Assembly (NCBI RefSeq): GCF_022637415.1
Contig: NZ_CP093340.1
Location: 3,181,501-3,245,500, forward strand
DNA length: 64,000 nt
Direction: 5' to 3'
Source of the DNA: Luteimonas sp. S4-F44
Lineage (GTDB): Bacteria; Pseudomonadota; Gammaproteobacteria; Xanthomonadales; Xanthomonadaceae
Shown: piece after piece, positions 19,834-26,938 of the stretch
How the letters are laid out: each line of letters starts with the position of its first letter
How positions within the stretch are numbered: the stretch's first letter is position 1
Position numbers and translations under genes: made by a program
The notes under the pieces: generated by a model
Told to the model about the DNA's origin: nothing
What the model saw: only the letters and a program-made list of their open reading frames with translations
Database searches by the model: none

Positions 19834-20136
19834 TCATGATTCCTTTCGGAGGAATACAAGCAATCCTTCGGCCGTTGGGATTGGAGCTGGGGCATCAAGC
19901 TGAATCAGCTTTTCTGAGATCAGGAAATTAGCAGGGAAATCTGCAATGACCTCAGTAACTACGCACTGCATGGCTTCCTGTTCATCCATCTCTATGTCTC
20001 CATCCACAAAAAATGCGACCTCAAACTCTGTTTCAGTCTTAACAAAGCAAACAACAGCGCGAAGTTTAGGGAAGACCTCGCCCCACAAGGCCTTCATTGT
20101 CGCTAATAGAATATCTTTTCGGAGTTCCGTGTTCAT
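19834..20136 (-). CDS. Candidate immunity protein to the type-50-like Rhs toxin
   Basis: 100 residues, acidic (FFVDGDIEMDEQEAMQ), no signal peptide. Its ATG overlaps the stop of the toxin-tip frame by four bases (ATGA), so the two are translationally coupled. Size, charge and position are typical for a cytoplasmic immunity protein that neutralises a nuclease-type tip. I do not recognise a named immunity family. Confidence 0.65.
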   Translation of the reverse strand: MNTELRKDILLATMKALWGEVFPKLRAVVCFVKTETEFEVAFFVDGDIEMDEQEAMQCVVTEVIADFPANFLISEKLIQLDAPAPIPTAEGLLVFLRKES

Positions 20137-20954
20137 GGGTCTGGCCTCGATGGAACGATATTAATTCCATTACTTCCATAATGAATTATTCCATTTTTTT
20201 TCGGCGATGAATTTCCAGCGCGATCTATGGTCGTTCCTATTTCCTGACCGAAGTTGACACGCTCTCTCGAGCCAGGCAACCCTACCGGGATGTTATTGAC
20301 CTGCTGGCCAGCACCTGCATGTCGTCCGAGTTCGGCAGGATTCGCCGTCAAAATGCTCCTGCCAGGCTGATAGTTGTTATGCCCGACTTGATGCTTGCCT
20401 TGCTGGCCAAGATTAATCTTTGGAGACGGCCCATGCATAGGCCCAGCGCCGGATTTCCCACGCGTGACCCGTGCCATGACAACAACTGTTGCGAGCGTTG
20501 CAACAGCCTCCTTCGTAACCCTAGGTTCAGCAGCAAATGTTTTTACTCCATCCATCATTGCCGCTCCTTCGAGAGAGCGGCTGCCTTCTGTGGTAGCTGC
20601 ACGTTCACCAGCTTCCCAAACTTTACGCTGCTCAGGCGTCAGCATCAGGCTGGCTCCTGCACCATAAGCGCGCTCTTGACGGCCATCTGGATCTGTAAAT
20701 CGATAAGGGTTGTTCGCGGCATACCGATAGCGATTGAATCCAGCAATTGGCAGGTCATACGCCGTCACCGGATCCACGCTCAGAAACCTCCCAACTTCAG
20801 AATCGTAGTACCGCTGCTGCATGTACACCAACCCAGTCGCCCCGTCCTGGCGATGCCCGGTGTAGCCGATCCCGTCATAGTTGGGCTTGCCAACCGCCGC
20901 CCCGTATGGCGCCCAGTGCGTTCGCTCGAGCACGGCCCCTGCTTCGTTGGTCAC
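20133..20954 (-). CDS. Rhs-3 C-terminal core with polymorphic toxin type 50-like tip
   Basis: 273 residues in frame. The Rhs core end is clear (THWAPYGAAVGKPNYDGIGYTG, RYYDSEVGRFLSVDP, NPYRFTDPDGRQE). After a ~90-residue linker the tip reads KHQVGHNNYQPGRSILTAN, then AGAGQQVNN, RERVNFGQEIGTTID and NGIIHYGSNGINIVPSRP. The HNNY...GRS...HY...HIVP-like pattern is the polymorphic toxin type 50 domain (Ntox50, a presumed RNase). Upstream the Rhs frame is broken (one-base deletion near 20955, TAG at 21065), so as it stands the tip has no export domain. The coupled gene downstream is the likely immunity gene. Confidence 0.75.
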   Translation of the reverse strand: MTNEAGAVLERTHWAPYGAAVGKPNYDGIGYTGHRQDGATGLVYMQQRYYDSEVGRFLSVDPVTAYDLPIAGFNRYRYAANNPYRFTDPDGRQERAYGAGASLMLTPEQRKVWEAGERAATTEGSRSLEGAAMMDGVKTFAAEPRVTKEAVATLATVVVMARVTRGKSGAGPMHGPSPKINLGQQGKHQVGHNNYQPGRSILTANPAELGRHAGAGQQVNNIPVGLPGSRERVNFGQEIGTTIDRAGNSSPKKNGIIHYGSNGINIVPSRPDP

Positions 20955-21357
20955 GCCACAGGGCTTCCCAACAGGTCGGTATGCTGATACTTCACGCGGA
21001 CATCGATCTGATCGCCGTCAGCACTGGCATCCCGGATGGCGACCTGGCGATCGCCCAAGTACAGCTAGTTTTCACGGCGGCCGGTCCGGTGGTTCTGGCT
21101 GAAGTACAACTTGCCATCCCGTCCGTACTGCTGGTAATTGCAGGCGGTCGGCCCACAGGCCAACTGGCGACGCCCATAGGCGTCATAGGCGTACCACTCG
21201 CGGCCGGAAACGTGGCGCAGGCGGTTCCCATAATCGAACTGGTGATCAACGCCATCGCGTTGGCTCAGATTGCCCTGGAGGTCGTAGCGGCAGACGCCGA
21301 AAGCGACACAGCAAACGCCAGCGTCCAGACGCGAGCGCGCCCGAATTTCCTATGCAT
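20955..21357 (-). pseudogene. Rhs-3 remnant: signal peptide joined out of frame to Rhs core
   Basis: An ATG at 21357 with an AGGAGG ribosome site starts MHRKFGRARVWTLAFAVSLS, a signal peptide like those of the other Rhs copies. After ~22 residues the sequence jumps, out of frame, into late Rhs core (CRYDLQGNLSQRDGVDHQF, YAYDAYGRRQLACG). The core frame then has a TAG at 21065-21067 and a one-base loss near 20955 compared with the orphan tip locus. A large internal deletion has removed most of the YD-repeat shell. Confidence 0.75.
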
Positions 21358-22009
21358 CCTGGTTTCCCTCCTGTCACGCGATCCCATCGGCGCCGCTAAG
21401 CGAACACCTTGCAGCGCCTCGAACGCTGGTGAACGAACTTCGAAGTGCGATGCGTGATCGCGACCTTAACAGAATTTCACACAGCTGAACGGGCTTGCCG
21501 TGTAGTAATTCGCCCTATTCAGTTGTAGGAAAAGTCTGAGCGCCACGGAGACGCTTCGTCCGACTTGCGCGCGACGCTTTCACTCCGCCCTGTGAGAAAG
21601 GGGCAGCAAGCGAAGACGGAAGTCAGCGGAGCGGTCGCCTTGGCTCTACGCGTTGCTGATCAACGCGAGAGCAGCATTCGGCTCGAAAGGGATGTCGCAT
21701 CAACGCGGAGCAAGCTCCTGACCACATCGGGAGGCAGGCGCGACACGCATACGATGGCGATGCGGATATCACGTCTCGGCGGACTGTTTGAGCGCGCTTG
21801 CTTCTAGCCAGACAGGAGCCTGGTGCGGACCTGCACCTTTGGCCGACTCAGTCTCTGAGCAAGAGCGTGGCGAACCGTTGCTCTGCTTGAAGCGCAGCGG
21901 ATGGTTGCAGCGCTCGGCTCCAAGCAACGCCAGCCAGTCGGTACCAGCTAGAGCTCAGTGCTTTGTAGAAGGGGAGACGACAACTGCGGCCAACCACCGC
22001 CTGCAGGCC
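21358..22009. other. Intergenic, no supported gene
   Basis: Region upstream of the Rhs-3 remnant. Several open frames exist, but none has a convincing start, ribosome site or recognisable motif. I see no repeat or RNA gene. Confidence 0.4.
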
Positions 22010-22174
22010 CTACCCCTCGCCCACCTCACGCTGCCGCTGCCGTTCCAGCGCGTCCTTCTTCTCTTGCTCGTCCTTCTTCGCCTGATCGTGGTGCCACTTG
22101 ATGGCGTAGAACATGCCGACGCCGAGGACGACGACCTTGAAGATGATGAAGACGATGGGGAACCAGTCGTACAT
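22010..22174 (-). CDS. Small single-helix membrane protein
   Basis: 54 residues: MYDWFPIVFIIFKVVVLGVGMFYAI forms one membrane helix, followed by a very charged Lys/Glu/Gln tail (HHDQAKKDEQEKKDALERQ) probably coiled and cytoplasmic. Small proteins of this shape are common hypothetical genes in Xanthomonadaceae; function unknown. The ribosome site is weak. A longer frame to 22261 adds an unlikely basic extension. Confidence 0.5.
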   Translation of the reverse strand: MYDWFPIVFIIFKVVVLGVGMFYAIKWHHDQAKKDEQEKKDALERQRQREVGEG

Positions 22175-22635
22175 GGGAGGATGTCCAGGTCTCGATGCCA
22201 CCTGTCGTGAGGCGCGGAGTTGGCCTCGCAACGCCGCGTGAGCGGGGCAGTAGCATCGCAAGGTCCCATTTTAGGCCGCCCGTCTTGCGCCTCCGCGCGA
22301 CAGTTTGTCGCACCCGGTCGACGGTGCGGCATGCGTTCATGGGCCGCGCGCATGCCCTTGCACATGAGCAGCAGCTGCTACCGCCATACCGGAAGGCGCC
22401 CGTGCCCCCACGCGGCGCACGGCGCGCGGTGATCACCCCCGCACCAGCAGGGACGGTGATCGCCCGCACGGCATACCTGGTCTGCGATCGCCGCACACCG
22501 GCGCGGATGGTCCTGCGTTCGGCCGCCCCGAACGGAACCGCGTACGACGTTGCCTGTCTCCGCCGCCCAAAAGCAGCCTCACCCGCCGGAACGTTGTAGG
22601 ATCCGTAAGCGCCTCACGCCGAAGGGATTTCTGCG
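22175..22635. other. Intergenic upstream of the first GntR-like gene
   Basis: No supported gene. It contains the self-complementary decamer GGTGATCACC at 22428-22437; its GATCACC half recurs upstream of the second regulator and of the lasso precursor gene (see findings). Confidence 0.4.
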
Positions 22636-23253
22636 ATGAACGCGGATTCAAAAAGAATCTACACGCATCGGACGCTCAAGCGCGCACTGCGCGCTGGCCG
22701 CTACGCACCGGGCGAACATCTGGACGTGGCGGCACTCGCGGACGAGTACGGGGTCAGTGGCCTCCCGATCCGGGCAGCGCTGCAGCGACTGCTGGGCGAA
22801 GGCCTGATCGAGGACCACCAGCGCGAAGGCATGCACGTGCCGCTGCCCGGCGAGTCGGAGTTGCGGCAGCACTATGAGTGGATGCAGCGGCTGACGATGA
22901 TGGCCTGCGACATGCCCGTCCGCCCCGCCGCGCCGGCCCCATCGACGCCCGCGCCGGACAGCACGAACGTCGCCGCCCAGACCTGGGCGCTGTTCGACAG
23001 CATCGCCGAAGCCATCGACCTGAAGGACATGCGCGCGGCGATCCGGCTGGCGAACGATCGGCTGGCGCCCATCCGGCACGCCAAGCTGGACCTGCTGCCC
23101 AATGCCGAGGCCGAACTCGCCGAGCTGTATCGCCTCTGGCAGCAACGCGACCTGGCAAGCCTCAAGGCCGAACTGCACATCTACTTCGAGCGCCGCAAGG
23201 TCATGGCATCACGCATCGTGGCGACCCTGCAGGCGCGGCGCGCGCAGCGATAA
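22636..23253 (+). CDS. GntR-like transcriptional regulator 1
   Basis: 205 residues. The N-terminal ~70 residues form a GntR-type winged helix (LKRALRAGRYAPGEHLDVAALADEYGVSGLPIRAALQRLLGEGLIE). An all-helical C-terminal effector half follows, ending in a basic Arg-rich tail. AGGGA lies 9 nt before the ATG. Its closest visible relative is the neighbour at 23555, especially in the C-terminal half (LANDRLAPIRHAKLDLL, YRLWQQRDLASLKAEL). It stands upstream of the lasso peptide genes on the same strand, so it probably controls that cluster or its own synthesis. The ligand is unknown. Confidence 0.7.
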   Translation: MNADSKRIYTHRTLKRALRAGRYAPGEHLDVAALADEYGVSGLPIRAALQRLLGEGLIEDHQREGMHVPLPGESELRQHYEWMQRLTMMACDMPVRPAAPAPSTPAPDSTNVAAQTWALFDSIAEAIDLKDMRAAIRLANDRLAPIRHAKLDLLPNAEAELAELYRLWQQRDLASLKAELHIYFERRKVMASRIVATLQARRAQR

Positions 23254-23332
23254 CAACACCGCCTGCGGCATCGCGCAGACGCAATGGCGCCAAGCGCCGT
23301 CGTTGAGTCGGATCGCGGACGAACTGCTTTCA

Positions 23333-23353
23333 GATGCGGAGTGCGTCCGCATC
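23333..23353. repeat. Inverted repeat upstream of the second GntR-like gene
   Basis: Two 8-bp arms (GATGCGGA and TCCGCATC) separated by five bases, about 200 nt before the second regulator and 80 nt after the first. There is no T-run, so it is not a standard terminator. It may be an operator or an mRNA hairpin. Confidence 0.4.
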
Positions 23354-23554
23354 ACCGAAACCGCGAGATGTCAGGCAAGTCGATTGACGAGCCGGAGTAC
23401 ATGACTCTGTTGGCGCTGCCGATCGAAGCGCGCAGTACAACCCGGCGCGCCAAACGAAACGAGCGTTGCGCGACTGCGGTCACAGATCACCCCGGCGGCT
23501 CGCGGTAGTGGTTCCACACAGGACGCATTTTTCAAGCCGAAACGGAGGTCTGCG

Positions 23555-24175
23555 ATGCACACACCGCCCAAGCACGCGCTTGTTTTCGACGGTATCCAAG
23601 CCGGCCTGCGGGCAGGCCGTTTCCTGCCCGGAGAGCACCTCAAGGCGCCCGCGCTGGCGCGCGCATTCCATACCAGCACGATGCCGGTCCGATACGCGTT
23701 GTATGGGCTTTCGGGGACAGGTCTGATCGACTGGAATCCCGGTCGCGGCTTCTATGTGCCGATGCTTGACCAGTCCCACCTGGCAGGCCGGTACGACTGG
23801 ATGGGAAGCCTTCTGCTCGAGGCCATCGAGCGAGGCAACGCGGCGCATGCCATCACGCCGCTGCCCACCGCGCTAGAACCCCAGGACACACCGAACGCGA
23901 CCTGGCGGCTGTTCGATGCGATCACCGAGATCACCGACAACGACGAACTGCGCGCACCGCTCAAGCGCGCCAACGACCAGCTCGCGCCGGTGCGGCACGC
24001 CAAGGAAGCGCTGCTTGACGATGCCCATGACGAACTGGCCGCGCTGTACGGCTGCTGGGCGGCGCGCGATCTCCCGTCGCTCAAGGCCGGCTTGCGCGAT
24101 TACCAACGTCGCCGCAGGGCGATGGCGCCGAAGATCGTTTCGCATCTACGCCAGAAGCTGGCGGCCTTGCACTGA
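23555..24175 (+). CDS. GntR-like transcriptional regulator 2
   Basis: 206 residues and a paralogue of the regulator at 22636. It has an N-terminal winged helix (IQAGLRAGRFLPGEHLKAPALARAFHTSTMPVRYALYGL) with a more divergent recognition helix, then a helical C-terminal domain sharing LAPVRHAKEALL and CWAARDLPSLKAGL with its partner. A GGAGG ribosome site lies 6 nt before the ATG. It ends 162 nt before the lasso precursor gene, which has its own upstream sites. A role in controlling the lasso cluster is likely from position, but not shown by the sequence. Confidence 0.7.
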   Translation: MHTPPKHALVFDGIQAGLRAGRFLPGEHLKAPALARAFHTSTMPVRYALYGLSGTGLIDWNPGRGFYVPMLDQSHLAGRYDWMGSLLLEAIERGNAAHAITPLPTALEPQDTPNATWRLFDAITEITDNDELRAPLKRANDQLAPVRHAKEALLDDAHDELAALYGCWAARDLPSLKAGLRDYQRRRRAMAPKIVSHLRQKLAALH

Positions 24176-24214
24176 CTGACTGCGGCATCGCTCCCATCCA
24201 ACACACCGGCATTC

Positions 24215-24255
24215 GCGACCGCTGTCACAGACTCGAAATGATCACCACGTGATCA
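24215..24255. promoter_or_regulatory. Candidate operator region of the lasso precursor
   Basis: Two elements. The 17 bases at 24215-24231 (GCGACCGCTGTCACAGA) match 15 of 17 bases at 23470-23486, upstream of the second GntR-like gene. Just after, 24239-24255 is an inverted repeat with 7-bp arms (TGATCAC, GTGATCA) and a CAC centre. Both lie 80-125 nt before the precursor start, a sensible place for regulator binding. Confidence 0.45.
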
Positions 24256-24266
24256 ACAGAAATCAT

Positions 24267-24296
24267 TTGAGAATCACCGCATTCGGCTCCTAGCTT
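24267..24296 (+). promoter_or_regulatory. Weak candidate promoter of the lasso operon
   Basis: TTGAGA at 24267-24272 with TAGCTT 18 nt later (24291-24296) resembles a sigma-70 promoter with a poor -10 box. It is the best match I see between the operator-like repeat and the ribosome site. Low certainty. Confidence 0.25.
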
Positions 24297-24302
24297 GAAG
24301 CC

Positions 24303-24320
24303 GCCATGGATGTCCATGGC
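24303..24320. repeat. Palindrome in the leader of the lasso precursor mRNA
   Basis: Two perfect 8-bp arms (GCCATGGA, TCCATGGC) with a two-base centre, ending 5 nt before the AAGGAG ribosome site. It could be an operator or a small hairpin limiting ribosome access. It also contains a six-codon frame (MDVHGL) that stops just before the ribosome site. Confidence 0.4.
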
Positions 24321-24337
24321 TTAGTAAGGAGACCGTC

Positions 24338-24481
24338 ATGAACAACAACGACAACACCCGCACCCAGGTGCAGGACGACGTGATCGAGCTCGGCGTTGCG
24401 AGCGTCGAGACGCAGGGCTTTCCGGGCATGCCCACCGAAGGCGTGAACCTGCGTATCGCACCGGGCATTTCGGAAGACTGA
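24338..24481 (+). CDS. Lasso peptide precursor
   Basis: 47 residues with AAGGAG 6 nt before the ATG. The leader (residues 1-26) ends ELGVASVETQ and carries the conserved Thr at position -2 (Thr25) that lasso enzymes recognise. The core starts at Gly27. Residues 27-34 are GFPGMPTE, giving a Gly1-Glu8 macrolactam ring of eight. The 13-residue loop and tail reads GVNLRIAPGISED. The C-terminal PGISED closely recalls xanthomonins (7-residue ring, GISEE-type end, from memory), but the ring is one residue larger and the loop differs. Genes for the two maturation enzymes follow directly. The gene is too short for many gene finders. Confidence 0.92.
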   Translation: MNNNDNTRTQVQDDVIELGVASVETQGFPGMPTEGVNLRIAPGISED

Positions 24482-24487
24482 CCGAAC

Positions 24488-24509
24488 GGGCGCACCGAAA
24501 GGTGCGCCC
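24488..24509 (+). ncRNA. Intercistronic hairpin between precursor and B gene
   Basis: A perfect 9-bp stem (arm GGGCGCACC) capped by a GAAA tetraloop, starting 6 nt after the precursor stop. No T-run follows, so read-through to the B gene is expected. Such hairpins are known between precursor and enzyme genes in lasso clusters, where they favour precursor mRNA over enzyme mRNA. Here it probably acts as a partial terminator or 3' stabiliser. Confidence 0.7.
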
Positions 24510-24527
24510 ACGGCCCGGACGCCGACC

Positions 24528-25199
24528 ATGGCCTACGCCCTTCGACAAGACCTGTCGTACTGCCTGATCGATGGACGGGCGATCTTTCTCGACATCGAGA
24601 GCGATCGTTACTTCCGGCTCGGGCCCGCACTCGAAGCTGCCTTCCTTCGCCATGTCAGCGGCGCCCCCATTGATGCGGCACCGCTAGAAACACTGCTCCA
24701 ACGCCGAATCCTCACAACCGACACGGCCGGCGAGACGTGCACTGAAGCGCGATGTCCCACACCCAGCCGAAGTGTGCTCGAGCTTCATACCAAGGCGCGG
24801 ACACTCGGAGTCTCGGCGCTGATCGAAGTCGCCGCGACCGTCATCCGCACACGCCGGCACCTGCGGACGAAATCCCTCAAAGCCATCGTCATCACGCTCG
24901 ATCAGAAGCTGACGCAGTGTGCGCAACGCGCCCCACGCTCCGAGTACGATGAAGCACGGCTACTCGATGCCGCGGGCGCTTTCGTCGGCGCACGGCTGCA
25001 TGTCCCCATCGAGACCTGTTGCCTGCTCGACTCACTCGCCATGGCGCACTTTCTGGCAAGGCGTGGGTTCGCAACGAACATCGTCTTCGGTGTCATCGAC
25101 GATCCCTTCTCCGCCCACTGCTGGGTGCAAGCCGGCGATCTGGTGCTCAATGACACGGTGGGCAACGCAACGTCGTACACGCCGATACGGGTACTCTGA
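24528..25199 (+). CDS. Lasso maturation protein B (RRE plus transglutaminase-like protease)
   Basis: 223 residues that cut the leader from the lasso precursor. Residues ~1-75 are a PqqD-like recognition domain (YCLIDGRAIFLDIESDRYFRLG) that binds the leader. Residues ~80-223 are the transglutaminase-like cysteine protease. The triad is visible as Cys165 (ETCCLLDS), His197 (FSAHCWVQ) and Asp209 (LVLNDT); the 32- and 12-residue spacings equal those of McjB (C150/H182/D194). The two domains are fused, as in most proteobacterial clusters. The stop overlaps the start of the C gene (TGATG), so the two are coupled. The ribosome site is weak. Confidence 0.9.
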   Translation: MAYALRQDLSYCLIDGRAIFLDIESDRYFRLGPALEAAFLRHVSGAPIDAAPLETLLQRRILTTDTAGETCTEARCPTPSRSVLELHTKARTLGVSALIEVAATVIRTRRHLRTKSLKAIVITLDQKLTQCAQRAPRSEYDEARLLDAAGAFVGARLHVPIETCCLLDSLAMAHFLARRGFATNIVFGVIDDPFSAHCWVQAGDLVLNDTVGNATSYTPIRVL

Positions 25200-26938
25200 T
25201 GCCCTACCGCTACATCGCAATCATGGACGACAGCCCGCCGGCCGCCACAGATCCTGTTGAAGCGGGCCGGAAGCTCAACGAGATCGGCCTGCCGCTGCGC
25301 CTGTCCAGCGCCACGGTGCGGCTGTACGCCGACAAGCACACGCCTGTTCTAGAAGCGCCAGGCGGCGGCGCGATCATCGGTCATCTGTTTCGACGGGACG
25401 GCGCGCCAGTGCGACGGCCGGAAGACCTTCCGGGGTTGAACAGCGCAGGAGACCTGCGGTCCGTCCTGTTGACGCAGTGCTGGGGCGACTACCTGCTCAT
25501 CCAGCCGGGCGATGCGTCGAGCGGCGCCCTGTCGATCACCCGTGATCCTTCCGGCGGCGTCCCCTGCGTCTACGCGATTGGTGCACGTGGGGGCTTCGTG
25601 ACCTCGGACGTCTCGCTGGCAGCTCGCATCGGCCTGTATCGAAGAGAGATCGACTGGGACTTCCTGCCCGTGTGCCTGACCTACCCTCACGCAATGACCG
25701 CCCGGACATCACTGGCGCAGGTCACCGAGTTGCTGCCGGGCTGCACACTGCATGTCCGCGGTTCCAGCCCCCACATCGAGCAAGTCTGGTCGCCCTGGGA
25801 TTTCGTCACCGACGAACGCCGCGTGCGGAACCCGGAGGAGGCCGCCCGCCGCGTCCGCGATGCCGTGCTGTCGTCGATCCAAGCCTGGGCCGGAATCGAC
25901 AGCAACATCCTGGTGGAAGTATCGGGCGGCCTCGACTCATCGATCATCGCGGCATCCCTGGTGTCGACAGGGGCGGATGTGAGCTGCCATACGCTGTTCA
26001 CGCCGGTCCCTGGAGCGGACGAGCGACAGTACGCCACGCTCGTTGCCAACATGCTCGGCGCGCCGCTGCATGCCCGGGAGCTCGACTTCCCGACGGCCCG
26101 CTTCGACGCTGCACCGCCGCCGTGGTCGGTGGCCCCCCGCATCAATGTGCTCCAGCACGCTCTCAACGAAGCGATGGCCGTCGCCGGCGGCAGCGAGACC
26201 AGCCCGGCCCATTACTCGGGTGGCGGGGGCGATGTGATCTTCTGCTACTTGGGCAACGCTGCGCCCGCCGCCGATGCGGTCAGGGCGCGTGGCCTGCTGG
26301 CGGGATCACGGGCCATCAGCGACCTCTCACAGTTGCACCAGTGCACCCGCTGGAAAGCAGCACGTCTCACCTTCAACAAGCTCACGCGGCCGCCCAAGGC
26401 GCCTTACGATGCCGACCGCACGCTGCTGCGCGAGGACGTGCCGAGCGGCGCGCTCGACACCCACCCGTGGTTTCAAGCACCGGATGACGCACTCCCCGGC
26501 GACCGGGAGCGCATCCAGTACCTGGCGGGCACCCAGCTTTACCGGCACGGCATGTGGCGCGGCCCGGCGCGGCAGCTGCGTCTGCCCTTGCTGTCACAGC
26601 CGGTCGTCGAAGCCTGCCTGACGGTCCCCTCCTGGATGTGGGTCGCCGGCGGCAGGAACCGATCCGTTGCGAGGGCGGCGTTCTCGGACCGCCTGCCTAC
26701 CGAGGTACTCAACCGCAAGAGCAAAGGCGACTTCGCGCAGTACCTGGGCGCCGTCTATCGCCGGAACAGCGAACGGATGCGTCGCTTCCTGCTCGATGGC
26801 GAACTCAACGCCCGCGGCTTCCTCGCGACAGCCGAGCTTGACGCCTTCTTTCGCAAGACCTTTCCGTCGCGAGACCAGTCCTTCTTCCGCATCCTCGACC
26901 TGTGCATGATCGAGAACTGGGTCCGCCACCAGCGCTAA
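25199..26938 (+). CDS. Lasso cyclase C (asparagine synthetase-like)
   Basis: 579 residues. The N-terminal half follows the glutaminase fold of AsnB but lacks the catalytic Cys2 (it begins MPYRYIAIMDD), as in lasso cyclases that do not use glutamine. The ATP pyrophosphatase loop SGGLDSS starts at Ser242. The protein would activate the Glu8 side chain of the core as an adenylate for attack by the Gly1 amine, closing the ring. The length is normal for the family. It overlaps the B gene by one base at its start. Its 3' end overlaps the stop codon of the convergent isopeptidase gene. Confidence 0.9.
   Translation: MPYRYIAIMDDSPPAATDPVEAGRKLNEIGLPLRLSSATVRLYADKHTPVLEAPGGGAIIGHLFRRDGAPVRRPEDLPGLNSAGDLRSVLLTQCWGDYLLIQPGDASSGALSITRDPSGGVPCVYAIGARGGFVTSDVSLAARIGLYRREIDWDFLPVCLTYPHAMTARTSLAQVTELLPGCTLHVRGSSPHIEQVWSPWDFVTDERRVRNPEEAARRVRDAVLSSIQAWAGIDSNILVEVSGGLDSSIIAASLVSTGADVSCHTLFTPVPGADERQYATLVANMLGAPLHARELDFPTARFDAAPPPWSVAPRINVLQHALNEAMAVAGGSETSPAHYSGGGGDVIFCYLGNAAPAADAVRARGLLAGSRAISDLSQLHQCTRWKAARLTFNKLTRPPKAPYDADRTLLREDVPSGALDTHPWFQAPDDALPGDRERIQYLAGTQLYRHGMWRGPARQLRLPLLSQPVVEACLTVPSWMWVAGGRNRSVARAAFSDRLPTEVLNRKSKGDFAQYLGAVYRRNSERMRRFLLDGELNARGFLATAELDAFFRKTFPSRDQSFFRILDLCMIENWVRHQR

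Noticed and set aside
21565..21807. 80-codon open frame upstream of the Rhs-3 remnant
   Set aside because: No ribosome site, no motif and no coding-like codon pattern; left as intergenic.
23284..23508. Possible second lasso precursor between the GntR genes
   Set aside because: The frame lacks the Thr-x-Gly cleavage pattern and an acidic residue at core position 7-9, and has no good ribosome site.
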